NCBI GenBank assembly: GCA_045585895.1
Contig: JAZMZI010000019.1
Coordinates: 1 to 14,008, forward strand
Direction: 5' to 3'
DNA: 14,008 nucleotides
Source: SVTX01 sp045585895
GTDB lineage: Bacteria > Bacillota > Clostridia > Oscillospirales > CAG-272
Below, piece after piece: positions 13,567 through 14,008 of this stretch. The notes beneath the pieces are model-generated. The model worked only from the letters and a program-made list of their open reading frames with translations. It was not told where the DNA came from and did not search any database. The position numbers and the translations under genes are program-made. Every line of letters starts with the position of its first letter. Position 1 is the stretch's first letter.

Positions 13567-13992
13567 TCAGTCTTCAACAACAACGCCCATAGAGCGTGCT
13601 GTACCTGCAACCATGCTCATTGCAGCCTCGATGGAACCTGCGTTGAGGTCGGGCATCTTTGTTTCTGCGATCTTTCTTACCTGCTCGGAAGTGATCTTTG
13701 CGACCTTTTCCTTGTTAGGCTTGCCGGATGCAGTCTCGATTCCTGCTGCCTTCTTGATAAGAACTGCTGCAGGGGGAGTCTTTGTGATAAATGTGAAGGA
13801 ACGGTCTGCGTAAACTGTGATAACGACAGGGATGATAAGACCCATATCGTTCTTTGTTCTTTCATTGAACTCTTTTGTAAATACGGGAATTGCAACACCG
13901 TACTGACCAAGTGCGGGACCTACGGGAGGCTGAGGAGTAGCCTTTCCTGCGGGAAGCTGCAACTTGATATAACCCATTATTTTCTTTGCCAT
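13567..13992 (-). CDS. rplK: 50S ribosomal protein L11
   Basis: L11 binds the GTPase-associated centre of 23S rRNA, supports factor binding and is needed for RelA activation by uncharged tRNA. The 141 residues are a normal length. The N-terminal domain carries the proline-rich PPVGPALGQ at 22-30, whose prolines are the classical thiostrepton/micrococcin interaction site, and these are unchanged here. The C-terminal RNA-binding domain follows, with KIAETKMPDLNA near 111-122. A GGAGG at 14004-14008 lies 11 bases before the ATG at 13992. It forms an operon with rplA; genes that often precede it (secE, nusG) would lie outside the window. Confidence 0.98.
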   Translation of the reverse strand: MAKKIMGYIKLQLPAGKATPQPPVGPALGQYGVAIPVFTKEFNERTKNDMGLIIPVVITVYADRSFTFITKTPPAAVLIKKAAGIETASGKPNKEKVAKITSEQVRKIAETKMPDLNAGSIEAAMSMVAGTARSMGVVVED

Positions 13993-14008
13993 AATTAATT
14001 ATACCTCC

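Overview
The window looks like the replication-origin neighbourhood of a low-to-moderate GC, Gram-positive (Clostridia-like) chromosome. The support is the gene order dnaA-dnaN-recF-remB-gyrB, the presence of remB (a Firmicutes DUF370 family), AGGAGG-type ribosome binding sites, and coding DNA of clearly higher GC than the very AT-rich gaps. No species can be named from the sequence alone; an uncultured gut clostridium of the Oscillospiraceae/Ruminococcaceae sort would fit. Every gene I can support lies on the minus strand, so transcription runs from right to left.

From right to left: rplK and rplA (ribosomal proteins L11 and L1) end at a strong bidirectional terminator. A 305-base AT-rich gap follows, carrying a clear sigma-A-type promoter for dnaA. 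After dnaA comes a 367-base gap with one perfect DnaA box, three near-matches and an AT-rich unwinding-type core, the best candidate for oriC. Then come dnaN, a 320-base gap filled with hairpins and short repeats where many Firmicutes carry yaaA, and the tight group recF-remB-gyrB. A 267-base gap after gyrB holds more DnaA-box-like sites. The last group, mreC-mreD-gyrA-lipoprotein-SGNH hydrolase, has gaps of only 15 to 31 bases and ends at a perfect 14-bp terminator hairpin. The left end (about 1-220) holds a small doubtful ORF headed by a perfect 13-bp inverted repeat, probably a dispersed repeat.

The genes cover initiation (DnaA), the sliding clamp (DnaN), gap repair (RecF), both gyrase subunits, a biofilm/matrix regulator homologue (RemB) and cell elongation (MreC, MreD). 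The unusual points are of arrangement and regulation rather than a new protein system: rplKA sits directly upstream of and co-oriented with dnaA; mreCD is inserted between gyrB and gyrA and apparently co-transcribed with gyrA; a 20-base palindrome covers the mreC ribosome binding site; DnaA-box-like clusters occur in two gaps about 5 kb apart; and GyrA has glycine at the quinolone-resistance position equivalent to E. coli Asp87. I found no CRISPR array, transposase, tRNA, rRNA or defence system.
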